Source of the DNA: Candidatus Uhrbacteria bacterium
Lineage (GTDB): Bacteria; Patescibacteriota; Patescibacteriia; UBA9934; GWF2-40-263
DNA length: 8,141 bases
Direction: 5' to 3'
Assembly: GCA_903831335.1 (NCBI GenBank)
Contig: CAIKXH010000023.1
Location: forward strand, 1-8,141
Below, piece by piece: positions 1-4,688 of this stretch. The position numbers and the translations under genes are program-made. The notes beneath the pieces are model-generated. The model worked only from the letters and a program-made list of their open reading frames with translations. It was not told the origin of the DNA and did no database searches. Numbering within the stretch: the stretch's first letter is position 1; each line of letters starts with the position of its first letter.

Positions 1-22
1 CAATCAATCAAAACATTATAAA

Positions 23-59
23 TAAAAAAAATACCAGCCATAGGGCTGGTATTTTTTTT
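23..59. terminator. Intrinsic terminator after rplS, probably bidirectional
   Basis: A perfect 10-bp stem (30-39 pairs with 44-53) with the 4-nt loop ATAG is flanked by an A run on the left (23-30) and a T run on the right (52-59). It therefore reads as a rho-independent terminator on either strand. On the minus strand it follows the rplS stop codon directly: the TAA at 60-58 runs into the A side of the hairpin. It could also end a rightward transcript from a gene beyond the left edge. Bases 1-22 hold nothing else that I can recognise. Confidence 0.9.
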
Positions 60-510
60 ATTTCTTGGTTTTCTTTTTCTTTGTTGTTGTGTTCTCGTGG
101 ACTTCTTTCAATTTTCTCTTGAAAACATTTTTGGTGTTTTGCAAGAAAGAAAGTTTTGCACGACGAACCTTTGCTGTTTTCACGAGTTCGATTTTTGCAA
201 TAACAGGGGAATTGACTGGGTAGATTTTTTCTACCGCGAATCCACCAGTACTGATTTTACGAATCGTGAGTGTGCGGCTGATTCCGGCACCCTTGATTCC
301 AAGAACGATTCCTTCAAAGATCTGAATACGTTCACGAACTTCACCTTTTGGGGTGACATCCTTGATACGTTCATGGATGCGGACCGTTTGACCAGCACGT
401 ACTTCTGTTGTTTTTGTAGGAGTAACTTCTACAGGAGCTTCTTCTTTGGTGACTTCTGCGACAACTTCTTCTGTCACAGCGTCAACAGGGGTTGTTTCTT
501 CTGTTGTCAT
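58..510 (-). CDS. rplS: Ribosomal protein bL19
   Basis: This is large-subunit ribosomal protein bL19, which sits at the subunit interface of the 70S ribosome. The 150-residue product has the family core from about residue 37 to 124. Recognisable blocks are the VRAGQTVRIH start, RIQIFEGIVLGIKGAGIS in the middle, TIRKIS, and the basic KVRRAKLSFL block near the end. Typical bL19 is about 115 residues. This one has a roughly 35-residue N-terminal extension rich in Glu, Val and Thr, and ends in a lysine tail (TTTKKKKTKK). I chose the ATG at 510. An in-frame GTG at 540 would add ten residues (MVLSARDKHI), but it lies directly against a possible small leader hairpin (541-558, one bulged G) and gives a less natural N-terminus. 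Neither start has a good Shine-Dalgarno. The gene has its own promoter (595-623) and terminator, so it is probably transcribed separately as well as by read-through from the kinase gene upstream. Identity is secure; the start is less so. Confidence 0.95.
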   Translation of the reverse strand: MTTEETTPVDAVTEEVVAEVTKEEAPVEVTPTKTTEVRAGQTVRIHERIKDVTPKGEVRERIQIFEGIVLGIKGAGISRTLTIRKISTGGFAVEKIYPVNSPVIAKIELVKTAKVRRAKLSFLQNTKNVFKRKLKEVHENTTTKKKKTKK

Positions 511-594
511 AATGTGTTTATCGCGCGCTGAGAGGACCACATCGCCTAAACGGCCGATCAGTGTTCATGAGTCGCATCGATTGAATGTGGCGAT

Positions 595-623
595 AGAATA
601 GCGAATCTTCCTTATTTCGTCAA
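595..623 (-). promoter_or_regulatory. Sigma-70-type promoter for rplS
   Basis: On the minus strand TTGACG (623-618) and TATTCT (600-595) are separated by exactly 17 nt, close to the housekeeping consensus. The predicted start is near 588, giving a leader of about 78 nt before the ATG at 510. The TGA stop of the upstream kinase gene (622-620) lies inside the -35 box. The leader contains a small possible hairpin at 541-558 (5-nt loop, one bulged G). Confidence 0.75.
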
Positions 624-1168
624 GATTTAGGGATTTTCTCAAGAATCTGGCGGGTTGCCTCTTCTGCTGTGATGGAAGAAGTATCTAAGACAAGATCGTA
701 ATTGTTTCGATGAAGGAAATCGACCTGATAATATTTTTGATACCGTTTCACGTCAGACGCAACACGGTTTGAAATAAATTGTGCTGCCTCCTCAGCGGAT
801 GTGTATGATTCTTCATCGGATCGTTCACCTTTTTTTGATGCTTCAAATATCCGTTCTGCTCCAATTTTTGGATCAACATCCAGAAAAATTTTGAACGAGT
901 TTGGAATGAAGTACCAAGAGAGTCTGCCATCGATCACAAAAGATTCAGAAGTGTGTCCAAGAGATTTTTGATAGTCGTCGACCTCCTTGTCTGTAAACGC
1001 TTCAGATTCTCCGATTGTGTTTAGTTCATCGATGGTGATTCCACGCTCCTTCGCCATTTTGCCGCGCAGATCTCCAACCGAATACCACGGAAGGTGAAGG
1101 GCTTCCGAAAGTTGTTTGATGATCGTGGTTTTCCCAGAGCCGGGAAGGCCTGTGACAGTGATGATCAT
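620..1168 (-). CDS. Cytidylate kinase-like P-loop NMP kinase, archaeal type
   Basis: This is a 182-residue P-loop kinase that most resembles the short archaeal-type cytidylate kinases, which transfer phosphate from ATP to CMP or dCMP in the cytoplasm. The Walker A loop GLPGSGKTT is at residues 7-15, right after a hydrophobic first strand. The block YSVGDLRGKMAKERGITIDELN (about 29-50) matches the acceptor-binding region that follows the P-loop in that family. VIDGRLSWY (78-86) resembles the conserved ESRLAGW-type segment, and RYQKYYQVD (142-150) resembles the RYKKFYGID-type segment near the end. The ATG at 1168 was chosen because it puts the P-loop where the family has it. Longer in-frame starts run back into the pseudouridine synthase gene and add unrelated sequence. 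The gap to that gene is 10 nt, so the two are probably co-transcribed. No clear Shine-Dalgarno is visible. The substrate is inferred from family resemblance; another small nucleoside or nucleotide kinase activity is possible. Confidence 0.8.
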   Translation of the reverse strand: MIITVTGLPGSGKTTIIKQLSEALHLPWYSVGDLRGKMAKERGITIDELNTIGESEAFTDKEVDDYQKSLGHTSESFVIDGRLSWYFIPNSFKIFLDVDPKIGAERIFEASKKGERSDEESYTSAEEAAQFISNRVASDVKRYQKYYQVDFLHRNNYDLVLDTSSITAEEATRQILEKIPKS

Positions 1169-1178
1169 ACGTGTTTGG

Positions 1179-2102
1179 TTATTTTCTTGGGAGTGCATCA
1201 AGAACCGCTTTGAGTTCTTTTGGGAGCGGGGCAGAGATTGTTTTCTTTTTTCCGTCTGCAAGACGGATAGAGAGAGAGCGTGCGTGCAAGAAGAGGCGAC
1301 CAAGATTTTTCTCTTTGGTGTGTCTCATGTTTTTCTTGCGGTAAAGTCTGTCACCAACAACCGGATGGTCAATGGCAAGGAAGTGCACGCGAATTTGGTG
1401 TGTTCGTCCAGTGTGGATTTTTACATCTACAAGGGTTTTGTTTTTCAATCGTTCAACAACATCCCATTCTGTAAGGGCTTCTTTTCCTTCTTGATCACCT
1501 GTGCGTGCAACCATTCGGCCTTGAGATTTTGAACGGGCAATCGCAAATTTGATGACATCATGTTCTTTTGGAAGTTTCCCGTAGACAAGAGTTGTATATT
1601 TTTTTTCTACCGTACGATTTTGAAATTGTTTTTTGAGATCATCAAACATGGATTGGGTTTTTGCAATGACCATAACACCAGATACTTCACGATCGAGTCT
1701 GTGCATGATTCCTGGGCGAAGGGGATTGTCCCCAACCTTTTTGATCCCTTTGTATTTCTTCACAAGAAGATCTGCCACGCTTGGACGTACATCTAATTCA
1801 TTTGTGCGATGCACAATGAGTCCTGCAGGTTTGTTGATCACGATTAAATCATCATCCTCATACAAGATAGGAAGTTCTATATTGCTCACTTCTTGTTTTG
1901 GAGGTTTTGTGGAAATTTTTGGATAGACAACAACATCGTTCAATTGAACGGGGGTGTGGGGTTTCGCTATCTTGTCATTCAAAGTTATTTCTCCTGATTT
2001 AATCAGGGTTTGAATTTTTGCACGAGATATTTCTAAAACCTCGACCATAACTTGATCGATGCGTTTCTTTTGTTGTGTTTCGTCTACGATGAGTTTTGGC
2101 AT
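1179..2102 (-). CDS. RluA/RluD-family RNA pseudouridine synthase
   Basis: This enzyme isomerises uridine to pseudouridine in structured RNA, most likely 23S rRNA. The 307-residue protein has an N-terminal S4 RNA-binding domain (about 12-60, including SRAKIQTLIKSGEITLND) and an RluA-type catalytic domain from about 78 to 300. The catalytic signature GIMHRLDREVSG is at 131-142, with D137 as the expected catalytic aspartate. KPAGLIVH (91-98) and GRTHQIRVHF (232-241) are further family motifs, and the C-terminal LFLHARSL and APLPKEL blocks are typical. Length is normal for RluD. The ATG at 2102 fits the S4 start. It has no Shine-Dalgarno: the bases just before it are pyrimidine-rich (CTACCTCCCCCTCCCT), and a large heptamer-repeat hairpin lies just upstream. 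The kinase gene follows 10 nt downstream. Family assignment is firm; whether the target is the RluD, RluC or RluA position cannot be read from the sequence. Confidence 0.93.
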   Translation of the reverse strand: MPKLIVDETQQKKRIDQVMVEVLEISRAKIQTLIKSGEITLNDKIAKPHTPVQLNDVVVYPKISTKPPKQEVSNIELPILYEDDDLIVINKPAGLIVHRTNELDVRPSVADLLVKKYKGIKKVGDNPLRPGIMHRLDREVSGVMVIAKTQSMFDDLKKQFQNRTVEKKYTTLVYGKLPKEHDVIKFAIARSKSQGRMVARTGDQEGKEALTEWDVVERLKNKTLVDVKIHTGRTHQIRVHFLAIDHPVVGDRLYRKKNMRHTKEKNLGRLFLHARSLSIRLADGKKKTISAPLPKELKAVLDALPRK

Positions 2103-2114
2103 AGGGAGGGGGAG

Positions 2115-2197
2115 GTAGCGAGTAGCTGGTAGCAGGTAGTGAGGTTTTATAAACGTTTTACAGAACCTTGCTACTCGCTACTTTCTACCAGCTACTC
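2115..2197. repeat. Inverted arrays of a degenerate 7-bp repeat forming a long hairpin
   Basis: The left arm is four consecutive 7-mers: GTAGCGA, GTAGCTG, GTAGCAG, GTAGTGA (2115-2142). The right arm (2167-2197) carries the same kind of heptamer in inverse orientation. Bases 2120-2132 are perfectly complementary to 2185-2197 (13 bp), and AGGTT/AACCT close the inner end (2142-2146 with 2164-2168). The right arm is one heptamer longer than the left. The centre is AT-rich and contains the palindrome AAACGTTT (2151-2158). The element fills almost the whole gap between the 56-residue ORF and the pseudouridine synthase start. It has no terminal T run, so it does not look like a normal terminator. 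Its role is unknown. Confidence 0.8.
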
Positions 2198-2204
2198 TTT
2201 ACAC

Positions 2205-2375
2205 TCACAGAATCGTAAGACGATCAAAGATTCCGTAAAAAAGAATAAGAATTGTTGCAGCGATTAAAATGGCATCCATTCCTTCCACTCCGTCCTCATG
2301 GTGCTTTTGTTTGTATCTACTTCGCATCCAAAAACCTAATCCAAAAAGAATGGTTCCAAAAAAAACGAACGTCAT
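2205..2375 (-). CDS. Small two-helix membrane protein, unknown function
   Basis: This is a 56-codon ORF starting at ATG 2375 and ending with TGA at 2207-2205. I do not recognise a family. The product has a hydrophobic N-terminal segment (about 3-17, VFFGTILFGLGFWM), a short charged loop rich in Arg, Lys, His and acidic residues (18-34), and a second hydrophobic segment (about 35-50, AILIAATILILFYGIF). This suggests a helical hairpin in the membrane with both ends on the same side. It lies on the same strand as the pseudouridine synthase, 102 nt upstream of it, and its start overlaps the stop of a 30-codon ORF by ATGA. No strong Shine-Dalgarno is visible. The hydrophobic pattern and the neat fit between the flanking elements favour a real gene, but this is a judgement without homologue evidence. 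Confidence 0.55.
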   Translation of the reverse strand: MTFVFFGTILFGLGFWMRSRYKQKHHEDGVEGMDAILIAATILILFYGIFDRLTIL

Positions 2376-2464
2376 AGTGCATCTTTTGTGCTCAAAGAGC
2401 GTTGGGGTGTGTAAATATTCAATCTCTGTTTTTCAGTAAACATGGTGTATTCGCGATCTTTCAT
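2372..2464 (-). CDS. Putative 30-residue small ORF overlapping the next small gene
   Basis: An ORF starts at ATG 2464 (a second in-frame ATG is at 2443) and stops at TGA 2374-2372, sharing ATGA with the start of the 56-residue membrane protein. That is the classic arrangement for translational coupling. The product would be hydrophilic (begins MKDREYTMFTEKQRL) with no recognisable domain. It begins only about 20 nt after the 3' end of tRNA-Ile. It could equally be a chance ORF or a short leader-type ORF that carries ribosomes to the next gene. Confidence 0.3.
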   Translation of the reverse strand: MKDREYTMFTEKQRLNIYTPQRSLSTKDAL

Positions 2465-2476
2465 CGCAAAACAGAG
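2424..2476. repeat. Nested inverted repeat downstream of tRNA-Ile
   Basis: The outer arms CTCTGTTTT (2424-2432) and AAAACAGAG (2468-2476) are perfectly complementary over 9 bp. They enclose, next to the second arm, a small hairpin with arms GCGAT (2453-2457) and ATCGC (2463-2467). On the minus strand this lies just after the tRNA 3' end and over the start of the putative 30-codon ORF. There is no T run after it on that strand, so it may be an RNA processing or translation-control structure rather than a terminator. Confidence 0.4.
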
Positions 2477-2485
2477 AGGGTGGAA

Positions 2486-2562
2486 TGGTGGGCGTGCTTG
2501 GATTCGAACCAAGGACCACAAAGGTATAAGCTTTGCGCTCTAACCAACTGAGCTACACGCCC
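2486..2562 (-). tRNA. tRNA-Ile, anticodon UAU
   Basis: A complete 77-nt cloverleaf reads on the minus strand. The acceptor stem is GGGCGTG/CACGCCC, the D stem GCTC/GAGC, the anticodon stem CAAAG/CTTTG and the T stem CTTGG/CCAAG with loop TTCGAAT. The discriminator base is A, and CCA is encoded (2488-2486). The anticodon loop is CTTATAC, which puts UAU at positions 34-36, reading the AUA isoleucine codon. Most bacteria read AUA with a CAU-anticodon tRNA modified to lysidine by TilS, so an encoded UAU is uncommon. The overall body (GTAGCTCAGTTGGTTAGAGCGC) is like bacterial tRNA-Ile. A promoter lies about 10 nt upstream of the mature 5' end. Confidence 0.93.
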
Positions 2563-2578
2563 GTAAAAGTGCTCTTAC

Positions 2579-2587
2579 ATTATATCA
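2579..2587 (-). promoter_or_regulatory. Extended -10 promoter for tRNA-Ile
   Basis: On the minus strand TGATATAAT (2587-2579) is a perfect extended -10 element. No good -35 box is found at the usual distance, which an extended -10 can compensate for. Transcription would start near 2572, about 10 nt before the mature tRNA. The element directly abuts the -35 box of the opposite-strand promoter at 2588-2616, so the two promoters overlap back to back. Confidence 0.7.
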
Positions 2588-2616
2588 TTGCGGGCTTTTC
2601 GTCGAGACGCTACAAT
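2588..2616 (+). promoter_or_regulatory. Promoter for the 155-residue membrane protein
   Basis: TTGCGG (2588-2593) and TACAAT (2611-2616) are separated by 17 nt. The predicted transcription start (about 2623-2625) falls on or within two bases of the ATG at 2625, implying a leaderless or nearly leaderless mRNA. It is divergent from, and overlaps, the tRNA-Ile promoter. Confidence 0.65.
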
Positions 2617-2624
2617 GCCTTCGT

Positions 2625-3092
2625 ATGGATGTTGGTTTGCAATCATTTGTCACATTTCTCTCAATTCTCTGGTTTTTCATTTATTGGGTGTTGGGCGGGG
2701 TTTTCTTTGCTGTTATGGCTATTTTGCGTCTTGGGCGTGTGCGCAAGGTGAGATTCAGCTGTCTGTTTACGATTCTTGCCGGTGCAAGTGCTATTGGCGC
2801 AGCGTATTTTGGCGTGCGTTCTGCAGAGTCAGCTATTAAAACGTGTGTTGTTGAGGCTGCAAGTAAATTACAAACAAAAGTTGCCATTATCGGCTGTGGA
2901 TTTAGCGGAATCATGGGGGTATTTCTCATTGGTGCACTTGTTTTGACGGTTGGTGGTTTTTTGATCATGATGATTTCAAAATCAAAAGCAAAGCCTTGGA
3001 TTATTTTTGATATGGAAGAACAGGAAGAGTCGGAAAAAAGAGAAGAAGCAAACATTCCAGGCGAACCTGTTAGAAAGAGTAAGTTTTTCTAA
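2625..3092 (+). CDS. Membrane protein of unknown function, three hydrophobic segments
   Basis: I do not recognise this 155-residue protein. It has three hydrophobic stretches likely to span the membrane: about 8-35 (FVTFLSILWFFIYWVLGG onwards), 45-63 (SCLFTILAGASAIGAAYFG) and 86-117 (GCGFSGIMGVFLIGALVLTV within). A basic stretch after the first (RLGRVRKVR, 35-43) suggests a cytoplasmic loop there. After the third, a Lys-rich junction (SKSKAKPW) leads to a charged tail rich in Glu (EEQEESEKREE, 131-141). Two cysteines are at 74 and 91. The ATG at 2625 is supported by the promoter, whose start point lies at the codon itself; no Shine-Dalgarno is present. It lies alone between two tRNA genes, and its stop is five bases before the tRNA-Val promoter. 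The antisense reading frame over the same stretch is a shadow. Confidence 0.75.
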   Translation: MDVGLQSFVTFLSILWFFIYWVLGGVFFAVMAILRLGRVRKVRFSCLFTILAGASAIGAAYFGVRSAESAIKTCVVEAASKLQTKVAIIGCGFSGIMGVFLIGALVLTVGGFLIMMISKSKAKPWIIFDMEEQEESEKREEANIPGEPVRKSKFF

Positions 3093-3096
3093 TACC

Positions 3097-3125
3097 TTGA
3101 CGATCAGAAGAAATTCGCCTATGAT
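3097..3125 (+). promoter_or_regulatory. Promoter for tRNA-Val
   Basis: TTGACG (3097-3102) and TATGAT (3120-3125) with a 17-nt spacer form a near-consensus housekeeping promoter. The expected start is near 3132, about 9 nt before the mature tRNA 5' end. It begins five bases after the stop codon of the membrane protein gene. Confidence 0.85.
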
Positions 3126-3140
3126 TCCGCGAGTAAACTT

Positions 3141-3217
3141 GGGCGATTAGCTCACTTGGTTAGAGCGCTACATTGACATTGTAGAGGTGACTGGTTCGAG
3201 TCCAGTATCGCCCACCA
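3141..3217 (+). tRNA. tRNA-Val, anticodon GAC
   Basis: A complete 77-nt cloverleaf. The acceptor stem is GGGCGAT/ATCGCCC, the D stem GCTC/GAGC, the anticodon stem CTACA/TGTAG with loop TTGACAT (anticodon GAC), and the T stem ACTGG/CCAGT with loop TTCGAGT. The discriminator is A and CCA is encoded at 3215-3217. It reads GUC and GUU valine codons. It has its own promoter, and a strong hairpin terminator begins directly after the CCA. Confidence 0.96.
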
Positions 3218-3251
3218 CAAAAAAGATGATTCTTTCGAATCATCTTTTTTG
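3218..3251. terminator. Bidirectional terminator shared by tRNA-Val and cca
   Basis: A perfect 15-bp stem (3218-3232 with 3237-3251) has a 4-nt loop TTTC and runs of six A and six T in its outer part. It ends tRNA-Val on the plus strand. On the minus strand it begins two bases after the stop codon of the CCA-adding enzyme (3255-3253), so the two convergent genes share it. Confidence 0.93.
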
Positions 3252-3252
3252 T

Positions 3253-4596
3253 TTATTCCATTTTTCGTTTTATAAACTGTATCGCGGCCTCACGTGTAAG
3301 AATGCGGCCATCGAGTTGTTCGTCGCGAACTTGTTCGAGGATTTCTCTTACTTGTGCGCCCGCAGGAATTCCGAGGCGGAGGACGTCATCGCCAGAGATG
3401 AGAGAGGCGATGGGTTCGTGTTCTTCACATTTCCATCTTTCACAAATTTCTGTGCGGCGTTTGTGAATGGCGTCCGCAAGATGGTGGTGACCGAGGTGTT
3501 CTAAGATCTGTTTGTGTTGCGTTCCACGTGCACCCAAGAATTGTTTTTCAAATTGGTGAGCTCGCATGGAAGTAACTGTTTCAGGGGTGAGGTTTTGTTG
3601 TAATCGTTGAATCATCCAGAGAATATGATCAACATCCAGTCTGCGAGGGGATTGCTTGTCCATTGTATCGAGTCCTGTAAACGAGAGTGTTGTACGCGCT
3701 TCAGATTCTGTGAGTCCTCGCAAAAGAAGAATGATTGTTTGTTCAAGGTTTTGCGATTTTATTCTGGTAATGGGTTCGAGATAGTGTGCATCTACTTGAA
3801 CGTGTCTCCACACGCTTGGGAAAAGTTCTTCGAGTGCACGGAGTTCTTGCAAGAAGTAAATTGTTCTTGTTGGATTTGCGAAAAAACTTTTTGAAAGCTC
3901 ATCTCCGATCGTTTCTCTTGAAACAACATATCGACTCACACCTTGTTCCTTTTGTAGTTGATCAATTTCTGGAATGAGAGACTTCATTGCCTCAAGTGTT
4001 TGTGGTTCTATTTCGAAATTGAGTTCAACTGCAAAACGGATGCCGCGCAAGATGCGAGTGAGATCTTCTTGAAAACGGTCAGGGGCGTACCCGACCGCAC
4101 TGAGAATTTTTGCCTCAAGATCATGTTGCCCACCAAATGGATCGATTAGTTCGCCTGTATGAAGGTTCAGAGCCATGGCGTTTACTGTGAAATCTCTGCG
4201 CGCCAGATCTTTTTCAAGAGGGAGGTCCGGGTCTGTTTCAACGGTTACGTCACGATATCCTCCGTGCGTATTTGAAAAAGCTTGTTCTGTACGCGGGAGG
4301 GCAATATCTATTTCTGTATTTCCATTTTTCGGTTTGAATTTTAGAACGCCAAATGTTTTCCCAACAATATTGACCGTTCCATGTTTTTCTAACCAAGGAA
4401 CCAGTTTTTCGAGAGAGATTTTTCTTATCACAAAATCAAAATCGACTTGGTGCGCATTGTGGCCAACAAGCCAGTCGCGAAGGGCTCCTCCTACTAAGTA
4501 AATTTCAATCATTTCAAAATCTTTTTTGAGATCAGAAAGAAATGCGAGTTCAGGAATTGTGGAAATGTGCCTGAGAAGTTCCTCCAAATTTTTCAT
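3253..4596 (-). CDS. cca: CCA tRNA nucleotidyltransferase (class II)
   Basis: This enzyme adds or repairs the 3' CCA end of tRNAs using CTP and ATP. The product is 447 residues from the chosen start, a normal length. Counting from that start, the nucleotidyltransferase signature VGGALRDWL is at about 35-43 and the metal-binding pair DFD at 52-54. RRDFTVNAMA (133-142), DPFGG (152-156) and EDLTRILRGIRFA (177-189) are the usual class II motifs. The C-terminal ISGDDVLRLGIPAG block resembles the conserved tail of bacterial CCA-adding enzymes. No intact HD phosphohydrolase motif is visible in the second half. Two ATGs lie close together: 4602 and 4596. I prefer 4596, because the -10 box ends at 4605 and transcription from it should start near 4598-4596, making the mRNA almost leaderless. 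Both visible tRNA genes encode CCA, so a repair role is likely, though other tRNA genes may lack it. Confidence 0.95.
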   Translation of the reverse strand: MKNLEELLRHISTIPELAFLSDLKKDFEMIEIYLVGGALRDWLVGHNAHQVDFDFVIRKISLEKLVPWLEKHGTVNIVGKTFGVLKFKPKNGNTEIDIALPRTEQAFSNTHGGYRDVTVETDPDLPLEKDLARRDFTVNAMALNLHTGELIDPFGGQHDLEAKILSAVGYAPDRFQEDLTRILRGIRFAVELNFEIEPQTLEAMKSLIPEIDQLQKEQGVSRYVVSRETIGDELSKSFFANPTRTIYFLQELRALEELFPSVWRHVQVDAHYLEPITRIKSQNLEQTIILLLRGLTESEARTTLSFTGLDTMDKQSPRRLDVDHILWMIQRLQQNLTPETVTSMRAHQFEKQFLGARGTQHKQILEHLGHHHLADAIHKRRTEICERWKCEEHEPIASLISGDDVLRLGIPAGAQVREILEQVRDEQLDGRILTREAAIQFIKRKME

Positions 4597-4604
4597 ACGC
4601 ATTC

Positions 4605-4613
4605 ATTATAGCA
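4605..4613 (-). promoter_or_regulatory. Extended -10 promoter for cca
   Basis: On the minus strand TGCTATAAT (4613-4605) is a perfect extended -10 element without a clear -35 box. Its start point would fall at about 4598-4596, on or beside the second ATG of cca. It is divergent from the ligase promoter at 4621-4649, and the upstream polymerase contact regions of the two overlap. Confidence 0.7.
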
Positions 4614-4620
4614 AATCATT

Positions 4621-4649
4621 TTGTTTTAGGTGGTATAAAATGTTATACT
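4621..4649 (+). promoter_or_regulatory. Promoter for the O-antigen-ligase/TPR gene
   Basis: TTGTTT (4621-4626) and TATACT (4644-4649) with a 17-nt spacer lie in the 86-base gap between the divergent genes. Transcription would start near 4656, giving a leader of about 33 nt with a weak purine-rich ribosome-binding stretch (AGAAAGTGA, 4676-4684) before the ATG at 4689. Confidence 0.55.
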
Positions 4650-4688
4650 TCAAATAATCTTTATCTATTTCTTACAGAAAGTGATTTT

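Noticed and set aside
97..531. Long plus-strand ORF (144 codons) opposite rplS
   Set aside because: It is the antisense shadow of rplS, with a composition rich in Cys and Phe and no domain. The bL19 reading is unambiguous.
511..622. UGA=Gly code that would extend the kinase by about 30 codons past its TGA
   Set aside because: No gene in the window has an internal TGA. The family length fits the TGA stop, and the region after it holds the rplS promoter.
1169..1303. N-terminal extension of the kinase reading frame to a start at 1303 (45 extra residues)
   Set aside because: It runs through the end of the pseudouridine synthase gene, has no family similarity, and displaces the P-loop from its usual position at the N-terminus.
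2115..2197. CRISPR array or ordinary terminator at the heptamer repeats
   Set aside because: Units are 7 bp with no spacers, orientation flips between arms, and there is no T run after the hairpin.
2681..3055. Minus-strand ORF of 124 codons opposite the membrane protein
   Set aside because: The plus-strand frame has membrane-protein character, a well-placed promoter and a charged tail. The antisense frame has neither a promoter nor a recognisable pattern.
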